A stretch of DNA of 64,000 nucleotides, taken from NCBI GenBank assembly GCA_935421135.1, contig OW285194.1, positions 12,051,376-12,115,375 on the forward strand, given 5' to 3'. Below, piece by piece: positions 26,301-37,019 of this stretch. Both the position numbers and the translations under genes were made by a program. The stretch is from Bugulina stolonifera (Eukaryota > Bryozoa > Gymnolaemata > Cheilostomatida > Bugulidae). The notes beneath the pieces were generated by a model. The model saw only the letters and a list, made by a program, of their open reading frames with translations, did not search any database and was not told where the DNA came from. The stretch's first letter is position 1. Every line of letters begins with the position of its first letter.

Positions 26301-26630
26301 AAAACTTTTTTTATGCTTCTGTTTCAGGTGTCCTCATTGACTTCCCTCTCATGAGTATGTTATTCACGTAAACATGTGCTCACAATTTCAAATACAAAAA
26401 TTTAGCAATTTATTAATGCGAAACCATTTCCGTGAATTACAGAATGGCAACACAAAATCAACAAATAGGTGCTTATATGTCTTATATGTTTGAAGTTCCC
26501 ATGCGATCGAAGCTGTCATTTGTAATGTAATGCTTATGGACTTACTGATGATGTTGCCATGAGACACACGCTGGGTTGAAAGATTACATTTATTCACCAA
26601 TTTTTCCAGAAGCTCTAGTCTAGTTGTCAT
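23306..26630 (-). CDS. Coiled-coil protein, C6orf163-like, six exons
   Basis: Exons on the minus strand: 26546-26630, 25989-26214, 25693-25894, 24342-24469, 24044-24113, 23306-23491. Phases 1, 2, 0, 2, 0 give 298 aa. After about 30 N-terminal residues the protein is a nearly continuous charged helix rich in Glu, Lys, Arg, Gln and Ala, as in RAERERQRSMMRLKRKL and EEAERQKRKAIEDA, so a long coiled coil is predicted. No membrane segment or signal peptide. The last exon (ELQTDYQRFMNYTDGKYHSD) resembles, from memory, the end of human C6orf163 (ELQ...FQKYINYT), and overall length is similar (human about 329). Function unknown to me. A coiled-coil match is weak evidence by itself; the C-terminal motif is the better support. 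Intron 4 carries an LTR, the last intron a small inverted-repeat element. Head to head with COQ6. Confidence 0.8.
23565..23730. mobile_element. 166-bp inverted-repeat element (MITE-like)
   Basis: In the last intron of the coiled-coil gene. Ends are inverted: GTTAGGTGCAGAAGTGGAG on the left and its complement on the right with one mismatch, extending to about 40 bp with small gaps. The flanks both contain CTTCCAGA, possibly a decayed target duplication. No open frame of interest. Confidence 0.65.
24836..25567 (+). mobile_element. Solo LTR of a retrotransposon, in an intron
   Basis: About 732 bp starting TGTAAC and ending ATTACA. It has a GC-rich U3 with repeated GGCCGACC boxes, a TATA box (TATATAAG near 25043) and AATAAA at 25093-25098, the usual U3-R-U5 order. 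Its 3' end (CTCAGAAACATTACA) resembles that of the LTRs at 55683 and 62255, so it is a related, more diverged member. It lies antisense in intron 4 of the coiled-coil gene. No matching second LTR or pol gene nearby. Target duplication not clear (ACTTTA lies near both ends but not flush with the left one). Confidence 0.65.
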
Positions 26631-27391
26631 AATGAATGGACTGTCTTTATCTAATTATTTTAAAAATCGATGGAATGAGACTGGAAAAAAGAGAGAGAAT
26701 GGTGGTCCAGACAAGGGCTAAAAAAAGCAAAACTAATTGCCAGCTTGCCAGATTTTACATGAAATAAACAATAATAACTCATCAAGTATTGGAAAATTGT
26801 GCGAGCCGAGTCTAACGATATATGCATAAAAGTTGGTAAGCATAGAACAATAACTTGTCATTCCTTGATTTAAAAAGTCCTAAAAAATTGGAATCTTCTC
26901 AGGTTCACTATCTTTGATTCTGGTAAGATTGTATCAATAGGTCACCATAGGCGATAGTCTTTGGTTTCAACGCACTCAATAACGTACGAGGGTCTTCAAA
27001 TGGACCCTTACGTACACACATGTCTAGAACTCAGATGAATTATTAGCGAGTCAATTAATATTGCTTTAAAATAACTTAGCTTCGTTCGCTGTATACCGTA
27101 GACTTAGTTTGTAATTAGTCACTTTTATTGGGCCTGTTACCGAGTCCATCGTTAAATCCAAACCCTGTCATTACTCACTCGGCTACCATTAAAAATTAAT
27201 AAGAAAGTAAAATACATGTACACTGTACTATTACATTACATTTATTGGGTTTTCTAAAAGTTTACAGATAACATTATTTTGTTAAAGGTAACTTGTTGAC
27301 CACAAATAAATGAATATATATGATATACAACTCATAGGAGAGAATAAATAAATAAACAAAGAGAGAAAAAAAAGCGAGCTAACGTTATAAT

Positions 27392-27449
27392 TAAATAATA
27401 ATTTATTTATAATTATTATTATAATAATTATAAATAAATTATTATTTAT
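27392..27449. repeat. A/T-only palindrome, about 58 bp
   Basis: Sequence composed only of A and T that reads nearly the same on both strands, flanked by further A/T palindromic segments to 27480. Expected to extrude a cruciform. Confidence 0.7.
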
Positions 27450-28190
27450 ATTATTATAATAATTATAATAATATAAATATAATATTACACAACACTAGTT
27501 CTAGTGATAGTATTTTCTTATCAATGGCCAATTAGTGCTTACTATGAGATCTTGCCCACGCTGAATTTAGTGTAGTTGATAATGTATATATTGATATTCC
27601 TCTAAAATAATTTAATAACTGAAACAATAATATTATTAATTATAGTTATCATTTCATATGCATTGCATCATCATTGCTAACCTGATTCAATAATAAAATA
27701 TATAATATTATAATATAAATATAGGGCCTATAAAATTGAAAATAACAATTATAGTATAAATATAAATTGTTATTAATTACATTAAATAAATGTTTTAATT
27801 TAGTGTTCGTTATGATAATCAGTGACCATATCATATGATGTAGCCTATGTTATATCGTATATGTAATCTACTGCAAGTGAATATATAATAATTTATGTTT
27901 AATATTATATATATGCATATATAAAATATTGTATGTAGATAATACCAAGCTTAGTTAATAATTATAATAGATTGACTAAATAGTTTTTTTTATTTTTAGT
28001 ACAGCGTTAGCAATTGTACATGTAGATAGTATAAATGTAATTGATATTTTATTTAGCTATCTTGACAGATAGTAGTCATTCATTAAATTTATGTAAGATT
28101 TTGCAGTCTAGTTCACGTTTGTTAGAGTAGGCCTAGTATTTATTAAATTTAAAAGTCAGTGATTGTTGTTAATTATTAATATTATTTAGA

Positions 28191-28950
28191 TTAAAGGTGG
28201 ACTGTACTGAAAATTTCAGAATTTTTGTCACCAAATTACCTATGTTAGTATTACTTGATGCCTATACAAACATATCTAAACTGTTTTAGTAGTAGCTAAT
28301 AGATGCTAAACTGCAAAAAAGTAACCCCAAAATTTCTAAAATAACCATAGTGATGTCAGCATTAAGAGTTATCTCCACCTAGTTTTATGTCAATTCTCAA
28401 AATTTCTTCTTTGATTATCTCAACTCTGACACACTATATAGAAACAATATTGCGTTCTCACAACTGTTTTATAAGAAATACAGTGTTCTTTCAATAAAAC
28501 AGATGCTAGCAATTATTAGTACTACGTTCTACATGTTCAACACACCAGTCTACTAAGTAGGCATGTTATCCATGAGATAAACAAGTAGCCTATTGACCAA
28601 TCGAATTGCAAACTCAAAAGTCATTTGATAATTTTTTGCAACAAATTGTACTTTTTATTGTCTAGGAATATTAACTAGCATTTGTTCTACATACCCATTT
28701 TTTCGTTTTGTGATATGCCTAGTGCAACAAGGATAAAATCTCAATTAAAATTTTCTGTTTATAATAACACAATGCCTGGTCTGGCATTCACTCCCTGCAA
28801 TGATGTATTTCACTGGTTTCAGCAGAGCTGGGTACCATGATGACATCATAGAGCCCAGCTGGTATTGTGCTAACTGGTTCAGCTGCTACTAGGCTTTCTA
28901 ATGGTGCATTCAGTTTATAACCTCAAAATTTCAGTACAGTCCACCTTTAA
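28191..28950. mobile_element. TTAA-flanked inverted-repeat element (760 bp)
   Basis: Both ends carry the 18-bp inverted repeat AGGTGGACTGTACTGAAA directly next to TTAA. A TTAA target duplication is typical of piggyBac-like transposons, although the terminal bases are not the usual CCC. No transposase frame, so non-autonomous. It sits upstream of COQ6. Confidence 0.75.
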
Positions 28951-29217
28951 TAATAAAATATAATGTATATGATATTTGTGTGCAGGTTCCTCATCGTCCT
29001 TTGCCTTATCAACCACATTTATCGACTCTTGATATGCATACCTCTACTCCGCCGTCTGTGATTCCTGATTCGCTCAAATTTTCATAGTGAAGGGTCAGGA
29101 GTTCGGTGTCTGGTCTGTCACGGTTTGCTAGACAGACAAATGTTGCCCCTTTTTAAGCTAAGGTTCGCTATGGTAGGATCATTGCTATTGCTCAATGCTT
29201 CTTTGTTTTAATCAGGC

Positions 29218-32200
29218 ATGATTGGCACTACGAGGATGTTCCGATCATGTAGATGTATCTGCCACCAAATGTCTCCTTTAAAAAAATTCGTAACACTTCG
29301 TTCAGCTTCTTCACAAACTTATGATGTTGTGATATCTGGTGGCGGAATGGTTGGCACTGCTGTCGCTGCTGCACTAGGTATGTAGTAGTTATATAATGAT
29401 GCTGCCTTTATCCCATGACCTAGAAATGGTGTTTGTATATATTCTATGTATTAGTTATGTCGATGACATGGGTTATGCTGTTCTAGAATTTGAGAATATG
29501 GGAGAACTGGGGAGAGGCTCTATTATTAGACCCATAGAGCAGTCATAGTTATACTAACTGGTTACAAAAGGGATTTCAGCGTGAAACAAGCATCACGGGG
29601 CTGTTATGTAGTAGTCGTCAATAAAGTACATGTATATAGATGTTTAAATACCTGATACATATGGGCTGTACTACAGTACTATGTACTTAACCACACAATC
29701 TGCTTCACTACAGGTAGAGAACCAGTAATGACAAATAAGAAAATATTACTATTAGAATCAGCTCCAAAGAAAGAATACAAACCAACAACTGTGTACAGTA
29801 ACAGAGTTAGTGCTCTCAGTCCAGCCTCCCGAAATTTTCTCAAAAGTATGTTACACAGGCTAATAAATAGAATTTTTTGTAATTATATTAATTTTGCATT
29901 CGTGTTGATCATATATAATGTACGGTATGCCACTTTGCAAGCGCAGATCAAACTGTTAGTATTGGAAAAAGTTTTTAAGGCTATTGAACATATTTGAAGG
30001 AAACGTATTTCTTACAAGTCTCTAGCTGCCACCTGTGTGAAATATTGTTAGATATTGGGTCATGGGAGATAATAGAGGACAGTGGACGGTTTCAGCCAGT
30101 AGAGAAAATGTATGTGTGGGACTCTTGTTCAGGAAGTGACATCTCATTTGCACAGGTAATAAAGCCTTAGTTCTATTGCGCAGGCAATACGGCCTCAGTT
30201 TCTTTATGCGGGTAATATAGCCTTTGAACATAGCCTTTGTTCCATTGTGACGGGAACATAGCCTTTGTTCCAGTGTATGGAGATCCATGCAATTCCTAAG
30301 CACTCATATTTGCCTAGGTTGTATGGTTATTGTAGGTACACAGTCACTTGCTGGTGCGTGTCACAATCTCCTAGTGTCGGTTTTTGCCTATTAAAGCGTT
30401 ATGTATGTTTATTACAGTCAGAAGGTACAGATGAACATTTAGCTTATCTAGTAGAGAATGACCTCACAGTCCACTCTTTGTCTACTCTGCTCTCTAATAA
30501 TACTGACCGCGTGGATGTAGCCTATGGTACAACAGTTACAAAATACGAGATGAGTCACAACACCCCTTCTTCTCAACTTACCAAAATACATCTAAATAAC
30601 AGTGAGACAATCTCAGCTAGACTCGTTGTGAGTGTAAATTTATCATGCTACAAGAACAGGGACTTTCAGTTAATTATATACAGTATGCAGTATGTTATAC
30701 AATCTGTGTAAGTGTGTGGTAGGTGTGTCTAGACTAGACACTAGAGAGTCTTATGTCCCAATTTTTATACAAAGTGATAATATTATTGTCATTAAAGGGA
30801 AAGACATATAGCTATTTTTCAATACTGACTTATTGGCATTGGCTGTTTTTACATCCATATAGTTATAATGCAGGAGTCGTCCCCTCTTACATATTGCATC
30901 TGTGCACGTGGAGATAAATCCTAAATATGGTTTTATAATTGTGATAAGTACAACTGCATGTGTACAGATCTCTTGTATACTGGTCGCCATGAGGGAAAAC
31001 TACTGGCAATTGTGTTATTATTCAGTGCATAGTGTTCTACATGTATGTAGGTGTATATTGTAAGATAATGCATGGAATGTACTATATACATTGTGTTTTG
31101 TAGATTGGTGCTGATGGGTTTAACTCTCTAGCTAGACAGTCAGCTGATATCAAAGTCGTGGCATGGAAATATGATCAATGTGGAGTTGTGGCCACATTGA
31201 AGTTAGATAAACAGGCAGGTTATTTTTTTGTCGTTTGTGATAGAAAGCTACCTACAAAATTAAAAGGTGGAATTAAGATAACCAAATTGTTTTTCTTTTT
31301 TTGTAATCCTCGCTTGTGAAAACTATGTAAATGATATTTATTTATTCTTCAGCTAAAATGTGTTTAGTTGAAGACATTTTAATTGTGCCAAGCCAGAGGA
31401 GTTGGTGGAGTTAATAATGTATTCTGTGGATGACCATATTTATGAAATAATTTTAGGAAGATGGAAATCACACAGCCTGGCAAAGATTCCTTCCATCTGG
31501 CCCTATTGCTGTCTTACCAGTGAGTCCACATATTATTTTAATGTTCCTAATACGATGTTTTAAAGAACTTGGTGGAATTTATCAAGATGAATAATAAATT
31601 CCGCCAAGGGCTTACAAAGAATTTGACAACCTCTACCAGATAAAGTCAGTGCAGAGTTAAGTCATCAGACCGCACTATATATAAGTTATATTATAATATA
31701 CGTGTATATTCACTGATTCGTTGTTCAAAACTGATAGAACAGACAGATAATTTTCTCTTCTCTCAATCACCTGGCTTAATTCTCATATCTTCTTGGTTGA
31801 TTTCAGTTGTCAGGTGACACAAGTTCTCTAGTATGGTCTACTTCACCTTCTCATGCCAAGCACCTGCTAGCACTGAATCCCGATTCATTTGTAGATGAGT
31901 TGAATCAAGCTCTGGTAAGTTGGCTGGTTGTCAAATGGGATTATAATAATATACGCAGTTCTCATGTGGAGAAATTCGTTATTGCGTTGAAATAACGAAT
32001 TGTCCCCCAATATATTTCACTTGTACTCTGTTTTAGAAATTGTGATTTACTCCATTCTAAAGACTTTAAACTCTCGACTCGATGGTCTCTATGCATGTTT
32101 TGCTAGATTTTATATAACAGATCTGTATGCTTAGAACATATAGATAGGTATTCCACTACATGTAAATTTATGTTTTAGAGTGACAACTCTAATCAAGATG

Positions 32201-33913
32201 GTTTAGTTAGAGGTGTAGAAGAACAGTATAGAGTGGTGCTTGATAGACTCTCTTCACTAATGGGTATGAATGGAAGATGTGTATATTTTTTGGGACTTTT
32301 CCATGCAATGGTTTACTGGTACAGTAAACCACTGGCACAGTAGTTCACTGGTACAGTGGTTTACTGGTACTATGGTTCCCTGGCACTATTGGTTCTGACC
32401 ATGCAGAAAGTCACATTATTGAGAAATATAGATGTAAAGATGCAATGGTGTCACCCGACTATCATGATACATGTGCTCACCTGGTACTACTTCCTACAAT
32501 TCCTAATAATTCTAGATTAATTATCTTTTGCAGGTTCATCAGAGAGTAAACTGATGGGCACTCCACACCTGCCCCCTACAATTTTAGATATTGACAGTGG
32601 GAGTAGGGCTATGTTTCCCTTTGGTATGATGCATGCTGATCAGTATGTTGCGCCTCGCCTCGCCCTGGTTGGTGATGCTTGCCACAGAGTCCACCCATTG
32701 GCTGGCCAAGGGGTCAACCTAGGGTTTGGTGATGCTGAATGCCTAGTTAGGAGAGTGACTGAAGCTGTTTCCAGAGGTGCAGACATTGGTAGGTACATAT
32801 TACAGCGTGTGCTCATACAAGGTAGTTGATATCACATGCTGCTGTATTGTGGTTAACTACACTCAATGTACTAGACACTTTTTGACATTCTGTTGTATTG
32901 CTATACCACATTATATTGTCTCTAACTCTGTGTGTGTTAGGTTGGTTAGACCATCTGGCAGAGTACGAGACTGAACGACAGAGACATGTAATAGCTATAA
33001 CTGCAGGTGTTGATGGATTATACAGACTCTATACTAATGACTGGACACCCCTAGTGCTGGCCAGAAGTCTTGGACTAATGACAGTCAATGCCTTGAGTCC
33101 CATTAAGGTAGGTGCATATACATACAATGTATCTATATGGTGTAGCAGCGTCATCTATTTTATTAGTTTTTACTGGCCAGTCAACAACCTAACAAACTAG
33201 TAGAGTAGGTCAATGACCTTACTAATGCATGTCAACAGTAGGTCAATGACCTTGTAAATATATGTAACTAGGACAGAAATAACTTATTTCTTGTCTCACC
33301 TGTTCAAAAAGTAGTATTTTATTTCTGTTCAATATAATTATTTTTTACAATACATGGATAAATAATGGTTATCTTAGTTTGAAATTGTCTTCTCCTTACA
33401 GAAAAGGAATAGAAGACAACTCATAATTATATTCTGAATAATGACTATTATTATAATTGTAGAAGATGTTTATGCAACAAGCTCAAACCTAGAAACAGAG
33501 GTCATAGATATATAAGACTGTGGTCAGTTGGACAATTGGACAGGATATAACAACTGCATAAGTTTATATAAAATCTACGGCTACTACATGCATAAGTTTA
33601 TATGCAGTATGTACGATGTTTATATACAATCATTTGAACTTGACTGTATATGGAAACAGAGAAATTGAAGTTTTAAAGTACCAAATTAGCCTATATGTTA
33701 CCATACTCAAGGTGTAGGCTTGTCAATATAGCTTACATGCCCAAATCATACAATAAAATAAATATGTCTACTGTAATTTATTAACCAACTGGCATTACTA
33801 ATCTCATAATAAAAGATTTCTCTAAAATACAACATTGCCATTTCTGATGTTTGTACTGCTAATATTTACAGGTGATTGAACATATCCGACCTTTTGGTGG
33901 CAATGTGAACTGA
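29218..33913 (+). CDS. COQ6: COQ6, ubiquinone biosynthesis monooxygenase, eleven exons
   Basis: FAD-dependent hydroxylase of the mitochondrial coenzyme Q complex, acting at ring C5. Exons: 29218-29377, 29714-29845, 30052-30155, 30418-30627, 31104-31214, 31457-31519, 31807-31914, 32179-32263, 32534-32788, 32941-33107, 33872-33913. Total 478 codons plus stop (human 468). The ATG at 29218 opens an acid-free, Arg/Ser/Cys-rich leader, as for mitochondrial import. Landmarks: FAD dinucleotide-binding GGGMVG, the NRVSALSP segment, the DG motif in [35 protein letters not shown], and the second FAD motif [16 protein letters not shown], then EYETERQRH. The intron after exon 5 is ambiguous: a GC donor at 31215 with acceptor AG at 31456, or a GT donor at 31219 with acceptor AG at 31460. 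Both keep frame and length. Confidence 0.94.
32308..32390. repeat. Degenerate ACTGGTACAGT repeats
   Basis: In COQ6 intron 8: five or so copies of an 11-base motif ACTGGTACAGT or near variants, in both directions, so the tract can fold on itself. Non-coding. Confidence 0.6.
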
Positions 33914-34043
33914 TTATCCTGCAAAAAAATTAGCAAAACTGTAAAATATAAAATAAGAAATTCTGGATATCGTGCAAGTGGCACCATATATTGGTAATAG
34001 GTAATCCATTATTCTAGAAGGATTTTAAGTGAGTTAATACCTA

Positions 34044-35301
34044 TTAGTAAGGCTTAGTCCTTTGCTGTCCATGAACTACAGTCTTGTCTTTTGATGAAGT
34101 CGAGGGTTTCACATTTAATTTCATCAAAGGTGATGGAGCAACAGAGGCTCTGAGTTTGTGTTTAATACTACTTGCCCCTTCCTTCTCCATTCTCTTCAGT
34201 TTAGCTTCAATAGCAGCAATTTGAGATTCTTTTTTCATAGCACCTGTTGAGCATGTATCCTTTGACTTTTGGCTCGGTTTACTATTAGCTAACCTAACAA
34301 TCAAGTGCCGATCTTTAACTTTATATCCATTAAGTCTCGTAATGGCCTCTTGAGCTGCTGCAGCACTCTTGTAAGTAACAAAACAGAAGCCTCGTGGTTT
34401 CCCTAAAACATTATTGCAAATCAGCCCTTATTAAAAACATCTATAGAATAATGGAATTTCAAGTTACAAGCTAATATTTTTTTTTTTAAAGTGTAGGAGT
34501 TCCCATTAGGCCTTATACTACTTTTTCAGTGAACTATGGTGCTCATAGAAACAATATAAATATAACATATCTTTCTTAATATTATGATGTGTTGCATTGC
34601 ATGATAGTAAGTAGACTAACTGCTGATTCTGATATTGCTAGTAGTATAAATATAGTGAGTGGCTAACAGAGTAGAAAAGTTACAGAGTCTCAACACTAAA
34701 TCATCAATAATTTTAAGCCAAATTAAATCTTAATTTTATTTGATAATGCAATGCTTGATTATTATTTAGTTGTTGATTTAATTGTATAAAATGTACGCGT
34801 GATGAGCTTGGTGGAACTGCTAAATTAAAATTTACATCTTCACACTGAAAAATCTCCTCCACTAGTGAATGCGAAATCTAGAGATATTTTTGCAAAACAA
34901 AATACACCGCTGTTAAGCATTTATAACAATCATAATGATATGATGACCATGAGATGATAATGTAAATTTCCAGAAGCTCAGGGTCACCTTGTAGTCGTAG
35001 TGAGATGGTTGCAGTGTATTAAATTCAAAGAATCATTAACATAATGCAATATTAACATGGATACATTGTACTCACCTGTATTAGGGCCATCTTTTGTATA
35101 GGCATAATCAAATTTCTCAAGCTCCCCATGGTGTTGGCAGAGTTTTAGTAATACAAATTCAGCAACAGACACATCAATATTACCTATCCACAGTCGAGTC
35201 TCATTAAACGGTTGGTTATCATCAGCGTAATCATCGTCGTCTGGAAGTTCAATAGGACTACTAAAATGCTGAGACTGCCTTTTTTCCTTAGTGAATTCCA
35301 T
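34044..35301 (-). CDS. RBM18: RBM18, RNA-binding protein with one RRM, two exons
   Basis: Probable nuclear RNA-binding protein; the role of RBM18 is poorly known. Exons 35076-35301 and 34044-34402 join in phase 1 into 194 aa (human 190). A short acidic N-terminus (PDDDDYADD) leads into one RRM: RNP2 is LWIGNI, RNP1 is RGFCFVTY, and the RRM is split by the intron just before RNP1, as the exon pair shows. The C-terminus has IAAIEAKLKRME, which matches the family's IKAIEAKLKMM helix, then a basic Ser/Lys-rich end. The ATG at 35301 is the first in frame after upstream stops. Divergent from RPS29 with 343 bp between start codons. Its stop lies 130 bp from that of COQ6, so the 3' UTRs may overlap. 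Confidence 0.92.
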
Positions 35302-35644
35302 CAAATGTGAAACAACAAACAGAAACTAGTTGCGGTGGTCGATTCATTGATTGTGAAAATCAAATTCAGTCAGATTGATTCAGCGGAAATGGTGCCTTAG
35401 TGTCTCCATAGAGATTTTGGGACCTCTCTGAAGGCCCCCCAGAATAAAAATTGTGTGTTCACGAAGCGCTTAGTTTAGTATTCCCACATGGCTATGTTTA
35501 CATCACGTGATATAATACCAGCATTTGCGCTCCCTATGCTGATCGATAAAACAATGCTAACTTACGAAACTAGACTATTGGGGAACAACGACTGTTTCTC
35601 GCTACATCCCGTTCTTTTGTCGAGCCGCCATAGCTGTAGTCAAC
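35302..35644. promoter_or_regulatory. Bidirectional promoter region RBM18/RPS29
   Basis: 343 bp between the divergent start codons, less A/T-rich than the surroundings. A pyrimidine-led tract (CGTTCTTTTGTC, about 35610-35621) some 25 bp before the RPS29 ATG could be the 5'TOP start expected of a ribosomal-protein mRNA. No TATA box seen. Assignment is by position. Confidence 0.5.
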
Positions 35645-36579
35645 ATGGGTCACTCAAATATCTGGAAGTCTCATCCCAAAAAATACGGACCAGGTTCCCG
35701 AAAATGGTAAGTCACATTTATATAAACTCTTCTAGTTAGCAGAGCTTCAAATAATTACTGTGGTGTTAAGCGTAAAGGTTTCTACGCATTTCTGATGGCT
35801 TGATATTATTTTCTAAATTAAAATTCTTGTGATGTCAGTAATCGATGTTAGTTGTGGTTTAACCTATGTTGTGAAGATTGTTCAGTTGATTAATATAGAC
35901 TTTTGCATCATTTTCATATTGTGGAAGGTAAGGATGCTCGGTATTCAACTAACTGAGGGAATGAATATGTAATGTTAATGCTAATTCTTTAGCAACCTCG
36001 TGTATTTTTGTACTGTCTAGGCGGTAGGCCTAAGATCTAACTCGTTGAAAACAAACTAGAGCCTCATAATCTATCTTCGTGTGGGTGTTGGATGTTTCTT
36101 GTTTCTGTTACGCAATGGCAATCACAAATGCTATACTAATACTCAATTACTGTGTGATATTTGGTAATTTTCTGTTTCAGTCGAGTGTGCAGTAACCAGC
36201 ACGGTATCATTAGGAAGTATGCACTAAACATGTGCCGACAGTGCTTCAGACAGTACTCTGCTGATATTGGCTTCAAGAAGGTAATGTGTATATTTTGTCA
36301 TTTTACAATTACCTTCTTATTGTACCTGGAATTATTAACTCAAACTGGTGTACATGCAATTCCTGAGTATAGGATGTTGTAAACACCAAAAGCAAGTGTG
36401 AGTCCCACATATTCCTATCATAGAACGGAGGCTATTCCACCTGAGGTTGTATTCACACCAGTAACAAAAACCAGCCTGTTTGTGTTGTGTTGAAATTCTG
36501 TACTTTACTACTTGGGTTTATCCTTGAGTATTGCATCTTATTATGATGTTTGGTATTTCTGTTGTTGTAGATGGACTAA
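35645..36579 (+). CDS. RPS29: 40S ribosomal protein S29 (uS14), three coding exons
   Basis: Small zinc-binding protein of the 40S head. Exons 35645-35706, 36181-36280 and 36571-36579 join with phases 2 and 0 into exactly 56 aa, the family's length. Two CxxC pairs (CRVC at residues 21-24, CRQC at 39-42) form the zinc site, and the core [14 protein letters not shown] is diagnostic. The last coding exon contributes only Met-Asp and the stop. It is supported by the acceptor TTGTTGTAG and by the need for a two-residue end (human ends LD). Polyadenylation signal AATAAA at 36688-36693. Divergently paired with RBM18. Confidence 0.95.
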
Positions 36580-37019
36580 AGGACTGATGGGATCATTCAA
36601 ACTACCAAAATGGCTGGCTCTAAGATCTGGTCACACTGTTGATGATATTTGTTATCTACTCTTTAATAAGTTATAAATTGGGTAGAAAATAAACCACCTT
36701 TGTCCAACCTCAATATCCATTGTCTTCTGACATTTTATGCAGCTATAATAACTGGGTATATAGTAATAGTAATTAGTAATGTACAACAATAGTATAACTA
36801 TGTCAATTCATTGGAGCAAACGGGATGATTTCACTGTTTGTGTTACTATTATGCTATCCATCTATGATTTATGTAACTACACTTCACACATTCACCAAAT
36901 GTATCTACATAATAATGCAGACTCAAGTGACAGTGGTGAAATATTGCTGTTCCTCAGCATACAAGTTACTGCTGTTCTAAATAGAGAGGATTGGTGAAGC
37001 AGGGTGACAACCCATGCAA
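36580..37019. other. RPS29 3' UTR and following non-coding DNA
   Basis: Contains the RPS29 polyadenylation signal AATAAA at 36688-36693; beyond it nothing coding is visible. Confidence 0.7.

Larger units (their letters stand above)
26631..29217. other. Intergenic region with AT-rich palindrome and a TTAA element
   Basis: Between two divergent genes, so it holds both promoters. It includes an almost pure A/T palindrome (about 27392-27449) and surrounding A/T-rich DNA to about 27990, plus the 28191-28950 element. No coding exon seen. COQ6 transcription probably starts between 28951 and 29217. Confidence 0.6.
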
